A DNA stretch of 64,000 bases from Halomonas sp. I5-271120 (GTDB taxonomy: Bacteria; Pseudomonadota; Gammaproteobacteria; Pseudomonadales; Halomonadaceae), in assembly GCF_030553075.1 (NCBI RefSeq), contig NZ_CP130701.1, positions 1,984,001-2,048,000 of the forward strand. The letters run 5' to 3'. This document shows, in pieces, positions 9,417-17,298 of the stretch (positions are counted from its first letter, which is position 1; each line of letters starts with the position of its first letter). A program made the translations under genes and the position numbers. The notes beneath the pieces were generated by a model. That model saw nothing but the letters and a program-made list of their open reading frames with translations, did not search any database and was not told the origin of the DNA.

Positions 9417-10681
9417 GGCGATCCCGTCAAGGCGTCACGGCGGGCGCCGGGTTTCGCCATCAGCAGGTGGCAGGTGCCGATGCTGCGTTCCAGGAAGCCG
9501 CCTTCGCAGTAGCACATGTAGTAACGCCACATGCGAATGAAGCGCTCGTCATAGCCGAGCTTGCGTACCCGGTCCAACTGCGACTCGAAGCGATGGCGCC
9601 ACTCGCGCAGGGTGCGCGCATAGTGCAGCCCAATCTCGTCGAGCGAGAGCACGTTCAGCGAGGTGTGACGGGTCATGCCGTCGAGAATGGCGCGATGCGA
9701 GGGCAGGAAGCCGCCGGGGAAGATATAGCGCTTGATGAAATCCATCTCACGCTTGGCGGCCTCGAAGCGCTGATCACGGATGGTGATCGCCTGCAGCATC
9801 ACCATGCCATCGTCGGTGAGCAGTCGATCCAGGGTCTCGAGGTAGGTGTTGAGATACTGGTGGCCCACCGCCTCGATCATCTCCACCGAGATCAACCGAT
9901 CATAGCGGCCCTCCAGTGCCCGATAGTCCTGCTTGAGCAGGGTGATTCGCTCACCAAGCCCCTCTTCCTCGATGCGCTTCGCGGTATGGGCGTACTGCTC
10001 GTCGGAGATGGTGGTGGTAGTCACCCGACAGCCGCGGCTCTTGGCGGCATGGATAGCGAGCCCTCCCCAGCCGGTGCCGATTTCCAGCAGATGGTTGTCA
10101 GGGCCCACGTCGAGCTTATCGAGCATCACGTCGAGCTTGTGGGTCGATGCCTCCTCGAGGCTCGCCTCCGGGTGAGGGAAGACGGCGCTCGAGTACATCC
10201 AGTGCTCGGTGTCGAGGAAGGTGGCGAACAGGTCGTTACCCAGGTCGTAGTGGGCCGAAATGTTGCGCCGGGCGCCGCGCTGCGTGTTGCGCTGCAGGGC
10301 ATAGGCGGCGGTCAACAGCCAGCGGCCGAGGCGGGCGCTGCCGTTCTCGACCTCGCCATTGACCCTTTCCATGTTGGCGGCAAACAGCCGGGTCAGGCCG
10401 ACCAGGTCATCGGCTTCCCAGTCGCCGTCCATGTAGGCCTCGGCGGCGCCTACCGTGCCGCCCAGCGCCAGCCGGCGCCAGGCCTGGGCGCGCTTGACCA
10501 CGACCGTGACGGAAAGGGGGCCACCGCGGCCCAGCGTATGGCTCTGATCGCCTTCGATCAGGGTGATCTGGCCGCCTTCGAGATCGTTCAACTGGGCGAG
10601 CAGGCGGGGCTTGAGCAGTCGGGTCAGGCGGTCGCCTGTGTCCGACTGCGGCGCTGAGGTGGCAGAGCGGATCGTACTCAC
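9413..10681 (-). CDS. Cyclopropane-fatty-acyl-phospholipid synthase family methyltransferase
   Basis: S-adenosylmethionine-dependent enzyme acting on unsaturated acyl chains of membrane phospholipid. 422 residues. SAM motif LLEIGTGWGGLAIHAA is near residue 200, with VEMIEAVGHQYLN about 60 residues later, YIFPGGFLPSH near 315, and a C-terminal MWRYYMCYCEGGFLERSIG, the Cfa hallmark. It starts with GTG overlapping the DUF1365 stop. The family contains true Cfa and relatives such as UfaM, which make methylated or furan fatty acids in alphaproteobacteria. Clustering with a FAD amine-oxidase-like protein and DUF1365 makes the specialised role as likely as ordinary cyclopropanation. Confidence 0.9.
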   Translation of the reverse strand: MSTIRSATSAPQSDTGDRLTRLLKPRLLAQLNDLEGGQITLIEGDQSHTLGRGGPLSVTVVVKRAQAWRRLALGGTVGAAEAYMDGDWEADDLVGLTRLFAANMERVNGEVENGSARLGRWLLTAAYALQRNTQRGARRNISAHYDLGNDLFATFLDTEHWMYSSAVFPHPEASLEEASTHKLDVMLDKLDVGPDNHLLEIGTGWGGLAIHAAKSRGCRVTTTTISDEQYAHTAKRIEEEGLGERITLLKQDYRALEGRYDRLISVEMIEAVGHQYLNTYLETLDRLLTDDGMVMLQAITIRDQRFEAAKREMDFIKRYIFPGGFLPSHRAILDGMTRHTSLNVLSLDEIGLHYARTLREWRHRFESQLDRVRKLGYDERFIRMWRYYMCYCEGGFLERSIGTCHLLMAKPGARRDALTGSP

Positions 10682-11442
10682 GACGGTGTCTCCTCGCGAT
10701 GGGGATGGTCATGGATCGGCACCCGTTTGGCCCACAGACGCAGGGCCTCCAGGTGAATGCCGGCCAGGGTCTTGAGGCTAATGAAGGGCTGTCGGACCAG
10801 GGTGGCCACCAGTGCGCCACGGGTCGCGGCCCGGGCCTTCAGGGTCAGGGTGGCATCGAAGTGCAGCGCTTCGTCCTTCCAGGTTTCCATGTGCATCATC
10901 AGGTGCTCGCCGGGCGTCGAGAAGCGCCAGCGATAGATCATGTCCATGGGGTTGAAGGGCGAGACGTGCATGGCCTTGTCGAAACTGGCCTGGTGGCTGT
11001 GACGCGCCGGGTCGACACGGCAGGCATAGCGCACCCGCTCGCCCCAGGGCGTATTGGTGACTTCGGCCAGCAGCGCGACCAGTCGGTCATCGGCGTTGTA
11101 AGCGTAGTAGAGGGTGATCGGGTTGAAGGCCACCCCGAGGGTGCGCAGCTGGGTCAGCATGCACACCCGGCCGTCGGGGGCCTCGCCGAGCTGGCGTTCG
11201 AGCTCTTCCCTGACCACTTGCTTCAGCGGGCGCTCATGGGGCGCGAGATAGTCGGCGCGGCGAAAACGGGCCAGTGCCAGCCGCCCTTCGCCGAAGCCCG
11301 GCACGCCGCGAAATAGCGCCGGCAGCTCGTCGAGATCCAGCCAGGCCATCCACAGTCCATAGCGAAAGGCATGAGTCCTGGGCCAGTAGCGTCGATGGCG
11401 CAGGTGGCCGTGATAGATCCGGGAGCGGGGGGCGGCGATCAT
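10678..11442 (-). CDS. DUF1365 domain-containing protein
   Basis: 254 residues starting MIAAPRSRIYHGHLRHRRYWP, with the family hallmarks HRRYWPRTHAFRYG and FNPITLYYAYNADDRL. DUF1365 almost always sits between a FAD-dependent amine-oxidase-like gene and a Cfa-like gene, as here, joined by 4-bp overlaps on both sides. Biochemical function is not established. It is probably a partner in modifying unsaturated acyl chains (inference from context). Confidence 0.85.
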   Translation of the reverse strand: MIAAPRSRIYHGHLRHRRYWPRTHAFRYGLWMAWLDLDELPALFRGVPGFGEGRLALARFRRADYLAPHERPLKQVVREELERQLGEAPDGRVCMLTQLRTLGVAFNPITLYYAYNADDRLVALLAEVTNTPWGERVRYACRVDPARHSHQASFDKAMHVSPFNPMDMIYRWRFSTPGEHLMMHMETWKDEALHFDATLTLKARAATRGALVATLVRQPFISLKTLAGIHLEALRLWAKRVPIHDHPHREETPS

Positions 11443-12755
11443 GCGGGCGCCTCCGCACCGATCTCGCTGCCTGTGCGGGCGTCGTCGGCCGGGCGCGGCG
11501 TGTCACCCAGCGCCAGGGCCACGCGGCGAGCACTCCATACGCCATCCTCGTGGAAGCCGTTGCGCCAGTAGGCGCCGCAGAAGTGGGTGCGCTTGTCGGT
11601 GCCGGATATCTCGGCATGGCGCGCCTGGGCAGCCTGGCCGGCCAGGGTGAAGCAGGGATGCGCGTAGGTGAAACGCCCCAGTATCTGGCGTGGATTGATG
11701 CTGGCGCTGTCGTTGAGGGTCACGCAGAAGGTGTGCGGCGCCTCCAGGCGTTGCAGGATGTTCATGTCATAGGTCACTGAGACCCGGGCGGCATTGCCGC
11801 GACCGTCCAGACGGTAGTTCCAACTGGCCCATGCGCGCTCGCGGCGGGGCAGCAGGCGAGTGTCGGTGTGCAGCACCACCTCGTTGTCCTGATAGGGCAT
11901 GGCACCGAGAATCTCACGCTCGGCGTCGCTGGCATCCTCGAGCAGCGCAAGGGCCTGATCCGAGTGGCAGGCCAGTACTACCTGGTCGAAGTGCTCGACG
12001 CCATGGCGGCTTGTGATCTCGACGCCGTCGGCGCGCCGACGGATGCCCTGCACCGGGCTCTGCAGACGAATGCCCTCGGCATAGGGCGCCGTCAGGGCTG
12101 GGATGTATGCCCGGGAGCCGCCCACCAGGGTGTGCCACTGGGGGCGATGGCTGACCGATAGCAGGCCATGATTCTTGAAGAAGCGTACGAAGAAGGTCAG
12201 CGGAAAGCCCATCAGGTCACGGATGCTGGCCGACCAGATCGCCGCGCCCATCGGCAGCAGGTAGCGGTGGCGGAAGTCCTCGCCGTAACCGCCGGCGTCC
12301 AGGTAGTCGCCAAGCGTTAGCGCCGGGTCCAGGCGGCCCCTGTCCAGGTCGCGGACCGCTGCGCGGTTGAAGCGCAGCAGGTCGGCCAGCATGCGGTAGA
12401 AGCGCGGGCGCAGGAGGTTGCGCCGCTGGGCGAAGAGGGTGCCCAGGGTGTGACCGTTGTACTCGAAGTCATAGGCGCGTTCGTGCACCGAGAAGCTCAT
12501 CTCGGTGGGCTGGCTGGGTACGCCCAGTTCGGCCAGCAGGGCCTGGAAGTGCGGGTAGGTCCAGTCGTTGAAGACGATGAAGCCGGTATCGATGGCGTAG
12601 TCGCGACCGTCCAGCGTCACATCGATGGTGGCGGTGTGCCCACCCAGGCGCTCGCTGGCCTCGAAGAGCGTGATGTCGTGATGCTTGGACAGATAGTAGC
12701 CCGCGGCCATGCCGCTGATGCCGCTTCCAATCACGGCGATGCGCTGCCGGCTCAT
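11439..12755 (-). CDS. FAD-dependent amine-oxidase-like oxidoreductase (possible acyl-chain desaturase, UfaD-like)
   Basis: 438 residues. The N-terminal Rossmann FAD motif is IAVIGSGISGMAAGYYLS, followed by LFEASERLGGHTATID (ribose-binding Glu) and a C-terminal CGAYWRNGFHEDGVWSA near residue 405. It belongs to the NAD/FAD-binding protein family found beside Cfa. In Rhodobacter sphaeroides a member of such an operon (UfaD) is reported to act in furan fatty acid synthesis, and that is the best functional guess. It overlaps both neighbours by ATGA. Confidence 0.85.
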   Translation of the reverse strand: MSRQRIAVIGSGISGMAAGYYLSKHHDITLFEASERLGGHTATIDVTLDGRDYAIDTGFIVFNDWTYPHFQALLAELGVPSQPTEMSFSVHERAYDFEYNGHTLGTLFAQRRNLLRPRFYRMLADLLRFNRAAVRDLDRGRLDPALTLGDYLDAGGYGEDFRHRYLLPMGAAIWSASIRDLMGFPLTFFVRFFKNHGLLSVSHRPQWHTLVGGSRAYIPALTAPYAEGIRLQSPVQGIRRRADGVEITSRHGVEHFDQVVLACHSDQALALLEDASDAEREILGAMPYQDNEVVLHTDTRLLPRRERAWASWNYRLDGRGNAARVSVTYDMNILQRLEAPHTFCVTLNDSASINPRQILGRFTYAHPCFTLAGQAAQARHAEISGTDKRTHFCGAYWRNGFHEDGVWSARRVALALGDTPRPADDARTGSEIGAEAPA

Positions 12756-13555
12756 GTCTTGCCTCCTGCTGCCCGGGTATCGCGGTCGCGGGTCATGCGC
12801 TTGCCGAGTCGCCAGCGCAGCCCGGGCGGCAGGATGCCCATCAGCTTGACTAGGTAGGTGAAGCGCTTGGGGAAGTGAATGTCCAGCGAGCGCCGCTCGA
12901 GGCCCTTGAGGATGGCCTCGACGGCGGTATCGACGCTGACGCGCATCGGCATCGGGAAGTCGTTGCGCTCGGTGAGCGGCGTCTTGACGAAGCCCGGATG
13001 AATCACGCTGACGTCGATGTCCTCGGCGGCGAGGTCCAGGCGCAGCGATTCCATGAAGTAGCTGAGCGCCGCCTTGGAGGCGCCGTAGGCCTCGGCTCTG
13101 GGCAGGGCGACGTAGGCAGAGGCGCTGGACGTGGCGGCCAGCAGCGGCCGGCTGCCATCGATGTCGCGTGCCTGGCGCAGCAGCGGCAGCGCCGCCTCGA
13201 TGGTATAGAGGGCGCCGTGGAAGTTGGGGGCGAAGACTCGCTCTACGAGATCGACATCGAAGTCTCGGGCGTCCAGGTATTCGCAGGTCCCGGCATTGAG
13301 CAGCGCAAGCTCGAGCCCGCCGAAGGCCTCCATGATCTGCTCGCCGGCTGCCGCTACGGCCGCGCGGTCGGTGATGTCCAACGGTACCGCCAGGGCATTG
13401 TCATGACCTTCGGTCAGCGCCTGAAGCTTCTCGGCGCTGCGGGCGCTCAAGGCCACCCGATGACCGTCGTCGAGCAGGCGTTCGGCCAGGGCGCGGCCGA
13501 TGCCCGAGGTCGCCCCGGTCAACCAGATGCGCTGCGGATGCGGTGTTGTGGTCAT
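12752..13555 (-). CDS. Short-chain dehydrogenase/reductase (SDR)
   Basis: 267 residues from the start MTTTPHPQRIWLTGATSGIG behind GGAGGAAGC; the frame continues upstream to 13654 but without a ribosome site. Cofactor motif TGATSGIG is at residues 14-21, NAG (LLNAGTCEY) near 90, and the catalytic Ser and YGASK near 155-170. NAD(P)-dependent oxidoreductase of unknown substrate. Its place in the photolyase/Cfa operon is conserved in other marine gammaproteobacteria. Confidence 0.88.
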   Translation of the reverse strand: MTTTPHPQRIWLTGATSGIGRALAERLLDDGHRVALSARSAEKLQALTEGHDNALAVPLDITDRAAVAAAGEQIMEAFGGLELALLNAGTCEYLDARDFDVDLVERVFAPNFHGALYTIEAALPLLRQARDIDGSRPLLAATSSASAYVALPRAEAYGASKAALSYFMESLRLDLAAEDIDVSVIHPGFVKTPLTERNDFPMPMRVSVDTAVEAILKGLERRSLDIHFPKRFTYLVKLMGILPPGLRWRLGKRMTRDRDTRAAGGKT

Positions 13556-13660
13556 GCTTCCTCCTGGCCAGACGGCCGTGTCGGCCTCGATGGGCACGCG
13601 CCTCGCGGTCCTTCTTGCGGCGGCATTTCTATAAGCTACGTCGGCAGTGGCCAATGGGTT

Positions 13661-14119
13661 TCAGGCCCCGGCGCGTCGCTTGAGGTGACGAATCACCCAG
13701 CCGAGCCCGGGGAGCCGCTCATAGAGCAGTTCCCCGGCATCGAAGTAGTCGCGGTGGTGCTGCACCTTTTGTGGTTCTTGGTCGCTGCCGGCCCGGGGCG
13801 GCGCGAACGTCAGCCGTGAGCAACCTTCCACTTCATAGGCCTTTCCCCCAGACAGGCGGGGGTGGCGCAGCGTCATGGTCCAGGTGACGAATGCGGTGTC
13901 GCCTTGGCGCTGCTGATGGTGGAAGGTGAACTGACATTCCTCTACATGGGTGTACAAGGCCGCGAAGTAGGTTTCAAGTTCGCTCAGTCCCTCGATGCGG
14001 TGCAGCGGGTCCTGAAAGACAATGTCATCAGTGTATACGTTGCCCAACTGATCTGTACAGGTCTTGTCTAGCTTATTGAAGAAGGCGCAGAAAGCGTCGA
14101 GGGCCGGGTCACGAGACAT
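13661..14119 (-). CDS. NTF2-like / SnoaL-like protein
   Basis: 152 residues, MSRDPALDAFCAFFNKLDKT, with the alpha-plus-beta NTF2-like pattern (YTDDIVFQDPLHRIEG, then FHHQQRQGDTAFVTWTM). GGAGT precedes the ATG. Small proteins of this type occur in the same operon beside photolyase and SDR genes in related bacteria. Fold recognisable, function unknown: possibly a lipid-binding or cyclase-like protein, or a partner of the SDR. Confidence 0.8.
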   Translation of the reverse strand: MSRDPALDAFCAFFNKLDKTCTDQLGNVYTDDIVFQDPLHRIEGLSELETYFAALYTHVEECQFTFHHQQRQGDTAFVTWTMTLRHPRLSGGKAYEVEGCSRLTFAPPRAGSDQEPQKVQHHRDYFDAGELLYERLPGLGWVIRHLKRRAGA

Positions 14120-14146
14120 GATGACTCCTGTTCAGGGCGCGCCCCG

Positions 14147-15595
14147 TCAGGACGCGTCGCTCTTGAGGGCCTTGAAGGCGTCTAGCGCCCTCGCGCGGGC
14201 GGCCTTGTGGTCGACGATCGGCGCCGGATAGTCGGCTTGGCCGAGCAGATCGCCTGCCGGTGGCGCATGGCGCTGCTTGGCCGAAAGCGTCGCCAGAGAG
14301 GGCAGATAGGTCTTGATGAAGGTGCCTTCCGGGTCGAAGCGCTGGGACTGGGTGGTGGGGTTGAAAATGCGGAAATAGGGGGCGGCATCGGTGCCGGTGG
14401 ACGCGGCCCACTGCCAGCCGCCGTTGTTGGCGGCGAACTCACCGTCGATCAGGTGGCGCAGGAAAAAGGCTTCGCCGCGGCGCCAGTCGATCAGCAGATG
14501 TTTGGTCAGGAACATGGCGGTGACCATGCGCAGCCGATTGTGCATCCAGCCGGTCTCGACCAGCTGGCGCATGGCGGCATCAACGATCGGATAGCCGGTG
14601 CGTCCCTCACACCAGGCCGTGAAGGCGGTCTCGTCGTCGCGCCAGGCCAGGGCCTCGGTGTGTTGCTGAAAGGCCCGGTGACGGCACACTCGAGGAAAGC
14701 CGATGACGATGTGTTGATAGAATTCCCGCCAGATCAGCTCGTTGACCCAGGCGGTAAGGCCTGCGTCGCCCTCGTCGAGTCGGCCGTCGTTTTCGGCCAG
14801 CACCGCCTGACAGCACTGACGAAAGGAAATCATCCCCAGCGCCAGATAGGGGGAGAGCTCGCTGGTGCCGGCGACCGCCGGCAGGTCGCGCTGCGCCTTG
14901 TAGTGGCGGCCGCGAAAGCGCAGGAAACGCTCCAGCCGATCGGCGGCGGCCTGCTCGCCGGCGGGCCAGCGCTCCGGTGCGGCGGGGGTATCGCCAAGGG
15001 CGGGCAGCGCGGGTATCGGTTCGCTTGAGATTTCAAGCGGTGCCTGGACGGCGGGTGCGTCGTGCAGGGCCAGGCGCTCGGGCGTGAGTGCCCGGTGCCA
15101 GGCCTTGGCGAAGGGCGTGAAGACGCTGTAGTAGGCGCCTTGCCCGGTGCGCAACTCGCCGGGGGCGAAGGCAATGGCGTCGGTGTACGCCTTGACCGTC
15201 AGGCCCTGGCGGTCGAAGGCATGGATGACCGCTTCATCGCGGCGCCATTCGTTGAGGGGGTATTCGCGGTTGAAGTGCAGGGCGCAGGCGCCGACCTCTT
15301 CGGCCAGGGCGAGCAGGGTGGCCGGGGCGGCATCGAAGTGATCAATCTCGCGGTGCAGCAGCGGGATGTTGTAACCGGCGAGATCCTCGGCCAGGGCGGC
15401 GACGCCGCGATTGAGGAAGTCGAGCTTGTTGGCCCCGTGGCCGTGGGCCTGCCACTGGGGCAGGCAGCGCAGGAAGACGGCGATCACCGGGCCCTGACGG
15501 GCAGCATCACTCAGGGCAGTGTTGTCGTGAAGTCGCAGATCGCTGCGCAGCCAGACCAGTCGAGGGGCGGCGCCAGCCTGAGTCACACCTTGCAT
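14147..15595 (-). CDS. phrB: Deoxyribodipyrimidine photo-lyase
   Basis: Blue-light DNA repair enzyme that splits cyclobutane pyrimidine dimers using FADH- and an antenna pigment. About 482 residues. N-terminal LVWLRSDLRLHDNTAL, middle SPYLALGMISFRQC, WVNELIWREFYQHI, and the C-terminal signature TGYPIVDAAMRQLVETGWMH and MVTAMFLTKHLLIDWR are all present. The start at MQGVTQAGAAP is chosen for GGAGCG just upstream; ATG 15610 is in frame. Second gene of the LitR-headed operon, so its expression is probably light-induced. Confidence 0.96.
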   Translation of the reverse strand: MQGVTQAGAAPRLVWLRSDLRLHDNTALSDAARQGPVIAVFLRCLPQWQAHGHGANKLDFLNRGVAALAEDLAGYNIPLLHREIDHFDAAPATLLALAEEVGACALHFNREYPLNEWRRDEAVIHAFDRQGLTVKAYTDAIAFAPGELRTGQGAYYSVFTPFAKAWHRALTPERLALHDAPAVQAPLEISSEPIPALPALGDTPAAPERWPAGEQAAADRLERFLRFRGRHYKAQRDLPAVAGTSELSPYLALGMISFRQCCQAVLAENDGRLDEGDAGLTAWVNELIWREFYQHIVIGFPRVCRHRAFQQHTEALAWRDDETAFTAWCEGRTGYPIVDAAMRQLVETGWMHNRLRMVTAMFLTKHLLIDWRRGEAFFLRHLIDGEFAANNGGWQWAASTGTDAAPYFRIFNPTTQSQRFDPEGTFIKTYLPSLATLSAKQRHAPPAGDLLGQADYPAPIVDHKAARARALDAFKALKSDAS

Positions 15596-15655
15596 GATCG
15601 CTCCTGTCATTGTGAGGGAAAACCGTGTTTGAGGAGGCCGTGTCAGAGGTGATTC

Positions 15656-15677
15656 GGGGCTGGCCGCGATCAGCCCC
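15656..15677 (-). promoter_or_regulatory. Hairpin spanning the stop of the MerR/LitR gene
   Basis: GGGGCTG-N8-CAGCCCC, 7-bp GC arms without a T-run, includes the regulator's stop codon and precedes phrB. It may be an intra-operon processing or attenuation element that makes phrB levels differ from regulator levels. No direct evidence. Confidence 0.35.
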
Positions 15678-16581
15678 GCGTCAGTGGCTTGAGTCGGGAG
15701 ATGGCCTGGAGCGGGTCATCGCCGAGCACCGCTACCTGAGTATCGCTCAGCTCCTGCTCGCGGATGCGCGCCACCGGCCCGCAGAGGCCCAGCGGCACGG
15801 TGAGCTGCTCGGCGAGCTTGGGCAGCTGACGCCGGAACAGTTCGGTGCGCTCGGCCTGGCCGCTGCACACCAGCATGGCGGCGGCGTTCAGGCGTTGCAC
15901 GGCAAGCGGCATCTCGCTTAGGGGCAGGGCATCGTCGAACAGCTGTACGCGATAACCGGCGTCGCTTGCCGTCAGGGCGATCAGCAGCTCCCAGAGCATG
16001 CCGTGGGCGTCCGGCAACCGGCTGATCAGCACCAGACCGCCGGTGCCCACCTGGTTGCCGTGATACAGACGGGTGCCGATACGGCTGCGCAGGAAGGATT
16101 CCAGGGTCGCGCGCTGCAGCGCCGCGCCGAGCTGGTCGCCCCAGTTTTCCTCGAGCGACGTGACCAGCGGTTTGAACAGCTCGCCGACGCAGGTGGCTAC
16201 CGGATAGAGCGTCATGGCCTGATGGTAGAGCGTATCCAGGCGTTCGAGATCAAGGGCTTCGACGGCGGCCTGCCACTGCTGGCGCTGACCCGCCCAGTCG
16301 CCGATGGCCGGCGCCTGAGGCTCGGCCGGCGCCGGCTGGTCAAGCAGCTCGCGCACCTGGCTGACCGGTACGCCGCGATTGAGCCATTGCAGGATATGCT
16401 CGACGCGCTCCACGTCTTCGTAGGCGTAGAGGCGGTGGCCTTTGGCCGTGCGCTGAGGGCGAATCAGGCCGTAGCGTCGTTCCCATGCCCGCAAGGTCAC
16501 CGAGTTGACCCCCGTCAATCGCGAAACCTCACGAATGGGATAGAGCGGCGTATCGGCCGGGTGGGTCGCCTTGGTAGTCAT
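15670..16581 (-). CDS. MerR-family regulator with B12-binding-like C-terminal domain (LitR/CarH type, probably class II)
   Basis: 303 residues. MerR helix-turn-helix at 12-80 (YPIREVSRLTGVNSVTLRAW, RTAKGHRLYAYEDVERV) and a C-terminal cap plus cobalamin-binding-like fold at about 110-300. In light sensors such as CarH, adenosylcobalamin is held by Wx9EH in the cap and by a His in ExHxxG. Here the Trp (ENWGDQL) is kept but the EH position reads RA, and the second motif reads PDAHGMLWE, keeping a possible His but losing the Gly. That fits class II LitR proteins, which do not bind B12 by themselves. It heads the photolyase/lipid operon and has a matching operator in its own promoter, so it is likely an autorepressor. 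Confidence 0.87.
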   Translation of the reverse strand: MTTKATHPADTPLYPIREVSRLTGVNSVTLRAWERRYGLIRPQRTAKGHRLYAYEDVERVEHILQWLNRGVPVSQVRELLDQPAPAEPQAPAIGDWAGQRQQWQAAVEALDLERLDTLYHQAMTLYPVATCVGELFKPLVTSLEENWGDQLGAALQRATLESFLRSRIGTRLYHGNQVGTGGLVLISRLPDAHGMLWELLIALTASDAGYRVQLFDDALPLSEMPLAVQRLNAAAMLVCSGQAERTELFRRQLPKLAEQLTVPLGLCGPVARIREQELSDTQVAVLGDDPLQAISRLKPLTRG

Positions 16582-16670
16582 GCGCTGGGGAGCCTCTCGC
16601 TGTGTCAGTCGAAACAGCGACCGGCAAACACTGCGCTACGTCGCTGATGGGCCTAAGAATGGTGCAAAAT

Positions 16671-16698
16671 ATTATACAAGGCAATGATGTTGTACAAA
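16671..16698 (-). promoter_or_regulatory. LitR-type operator overlapping the operon promoter
   Basis: On the plus strand TATACA (16673-16678), 12 nt, TGTACA (16691-16696). This matches T(G/A)TACA-N12-TGTA(C/T)A, which I recall as the site bound by the class II LitR protein PplR1 of Pseudomonas putida. On the minus strand the same bases give a perfect -10 TATAAT (16671-16676) and a -35-like TTGTAC or TTTGTA 15-16 bp upstream. The dyad therefore covers both promoter elements, as expected for a repressor. It lies 90 bp before the regulator's start codon. Confidence 0.75.
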
Positions 16699-16733
16699 GT
16701 GTGGGGCGAGCGGCGTCCCGTTACCGCCGCGGA

Positions 16734-17102
16734 TCAGCCGTTGGCACGCTCGTCGATGATGCCGGCCAGGGCGTCGACGAAGGCCGGATGCTCGCCCACC
16801 GGCGGCAGCAGCGTCAGTTCGATATCGGGATGGGCCTCGCCCAGGGCGGTGATCTGCCCCGGTACGTCTTCGCGAAGGTGACGACCGGCAGCGAAGAATA
16901 ACGGCAGGATGTCGGCCCGCTCGATGCCGCTGTCGCGAAGCTCGGCCACGGTGGCTTCCAGCGACGGCTCGCAGAGCTCCATGTAGGCCATGCGCAGCGG
17001 GGTAGAAAGGCGCCCCGCCAGGGTCTCGGCGAGGGACTCGAAGGGGGCCTTCCAGCGCGGGTCACGAGAGCCGTGGGCGAGCAGGATCAGGGCGTGTGAC
17101 AT
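16734..17102 (-). CDS. CbiX/SirB-type small sirohydrochlorin chelatase-like protein
   Basis: 122 residues, MSHALILLAHGSRDPRW, with the two metal/porphyrin-binding histidines in LLAHGSRD (His10) and AAGRHLRED (near residue 73). It has the length of the single-domain chelatases that insert cobalt or iron into sirohydrochlorin and work as dimers. Its cognate metal cannot be read from sequence. It is transcribed toward the rear of the LitR promoter and has no B12 genes next to it, so a siroheme or B12 role remains open. Confidence 0.85.
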   Translation of the reverse strand: MSHALILLAHGSRDPRWKAPFESLAETLAGRLSTPLRMAYMELCEPSLEATVAELRDSGIERADILPLFFAAGRHLREDVPGQITALGEAHPDIELTLLPPVGEHPAFVDALAGIIDERANG

Positions 17103-17266
17103 GAAAACCTCTTGGCGTGCAGGAAATGAACGGTCGTATCGGTGGCAACGCCGACGCCGGGCCTTATCAGGGCGAATGGCGGCAGCGGCGTTACCGGTCT
17201 TGGGGCTGGCCGAGTGCCAGTCTCTCAGCTATCAGTATTCCAACTATTAACTTCTTACCACTTCTC

Positions 17267-17298
17267 AGCGACCGATCTTGTTAGCGACCGATCTCGGC
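17267..17298. repeat. 16-bp tandem duplication including a stop codon
   Basis: AGCGACCGATCTTGTT then AGCGACCGATCTCGGC (plus strand). The second copy contains the last codons and TAA of the minus-strand FAD oxidoreductase, and the first lies just beyond it. Twelve of 16 positions agree, including an 11-bp identical run. Confidence 0.7.
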
